A stretch of 64,000 nt of DNA from Fistulifera solaris (lineage: Eukaryota > Bacillariophyta > Bacillariophyceae > Naviculales > Stauroneidaceae), in assembly GCA_030295235.1 (NCBI GenBank), contig AP026167.1, positions 248,001 through 312,000 of the forward strand. Reading direction: 5' to 3'. Positions 63,763 to 64,000 of the stretch are shown here, in pieces (the first letter of the stretch is position 1; each line of letters starts with the position of its first letter). The notes below the pieces were generated by a model that saw nothing but the letters and a program-made list of their open reading frames with translations, ran no database searches and was not told the DNA's origin. A program made the position numbers and the translations under genes.

Positions 63763-64000
63763 ATTTGAATTTGATATTGGGTCTCCGCATCACATTTTGA
63801 TTCATTTTACTTGTAAATAATGTGTAATATTAATTGATGCATCACCAACGCTCAAAAATTTCGCACTACCTGGTAGTGCTGCGTGTTGTTGTTCGAAAAC
63901 TCCGCCTCTTGCCGTGACTCCTCATAGCATTCGTGAGTGACGTCACAGAAACACGCAGAAAAATGAACGCTTGTCGAACCCATTCGGACGACCATGAAAA
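63763..64000. promoter_or_regulatory. 3' flank with CRE palindrome
   Basis: Contains the perfect palindrome TGACGTCA at 63938-63945, the CRE/bZIP core; diatom CO2/cAMP-responsive elements include TGACGT and ACGTCA. TACCTGGTA (63867-63875) is also here, inside a longer inverted repeat (CACTACC-TGGTAGTG). The gene it would serve lies outside the window. Confidence 0.4.

Overview
The window looks like nuclear DNA of an ochrophyte alga, most likely a pennate diatom. Several genes start with a secretory signal followed by an Ala-Phe type plastid-import motif, as in complex plastids of heterokonts. There is a violaxanthin de-epoxidase-like gene next to eukaryotic housekeeping genes (MCM7, TIPIN, UFD1, dynactin p150, copine, tRNase Z). 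GT-AG introns are short (65-174 nt) and few. A solitary 5S rRNA gene lies between protein genes. Nothing suggests a prokaryote, virus or organelle chromosome. The exact genus cannot be read from the sequence.

Layout. 1-9.5 kb: Obg GTPase (5' end outside the window), an RsmB-type rRNA methyltransferase, a gene-poor stretch, a copine, a TLC membrane protein and an RluA-type pseudouridine synthase. 9.9-22 kb: a vWA protein, UFD1, mevalonate diphosphate decarboxylase, two F-box-like tandem copies (the first decayed), a nitroreductase, a 100-residue orphan and an ABCB half-transporter. 22-34.5 kb: dynactin p150, NOL12/RRP17, an RlmN-type radical SAM enzyme, a VDE-like protein, a SelD-associated-type FAD oxidoreductase, a membrane histidine phosphatase and 5S rRNA. 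34.5-47.4 kb: long-form tRNase Z, two tandem cyclic-nucleotide phosphodiesterases, two convergent vWA paralogues, a LarC protein holding only the first half of the family, and a secreted-type small heat-shock protein. 47.5-64 kb: an R3H protein, a second RlmN paralogue, the m7G tRNA methyltransferase, an M32 carboxypeptidase, divergent TIPIN and MCM7, a lysine-methyltransferase-like protein, a 262-bp MITE-like element with an 8-bp target duplication, and a type II glycosyltransferase.

RNA modification and ribosome or tRNA maturation are over-represented (Obg, RsmB, RluA, NOL12, two RlmN, tRNase Z, TRMB, 5S rRNA). TIPIN and MCM7, both replication-fork factors, share one 401-bp promoter with an E2F-like core in the middle. 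Twelve otherwise convincing genes are interrupted by single-base indels (18 in total, nearly all in homopolymers, both gains and losses). I read these mainly as sequence or assembly error, and annotate the genes over their full span with the break marked. Sixteen or more other long genes are intact.
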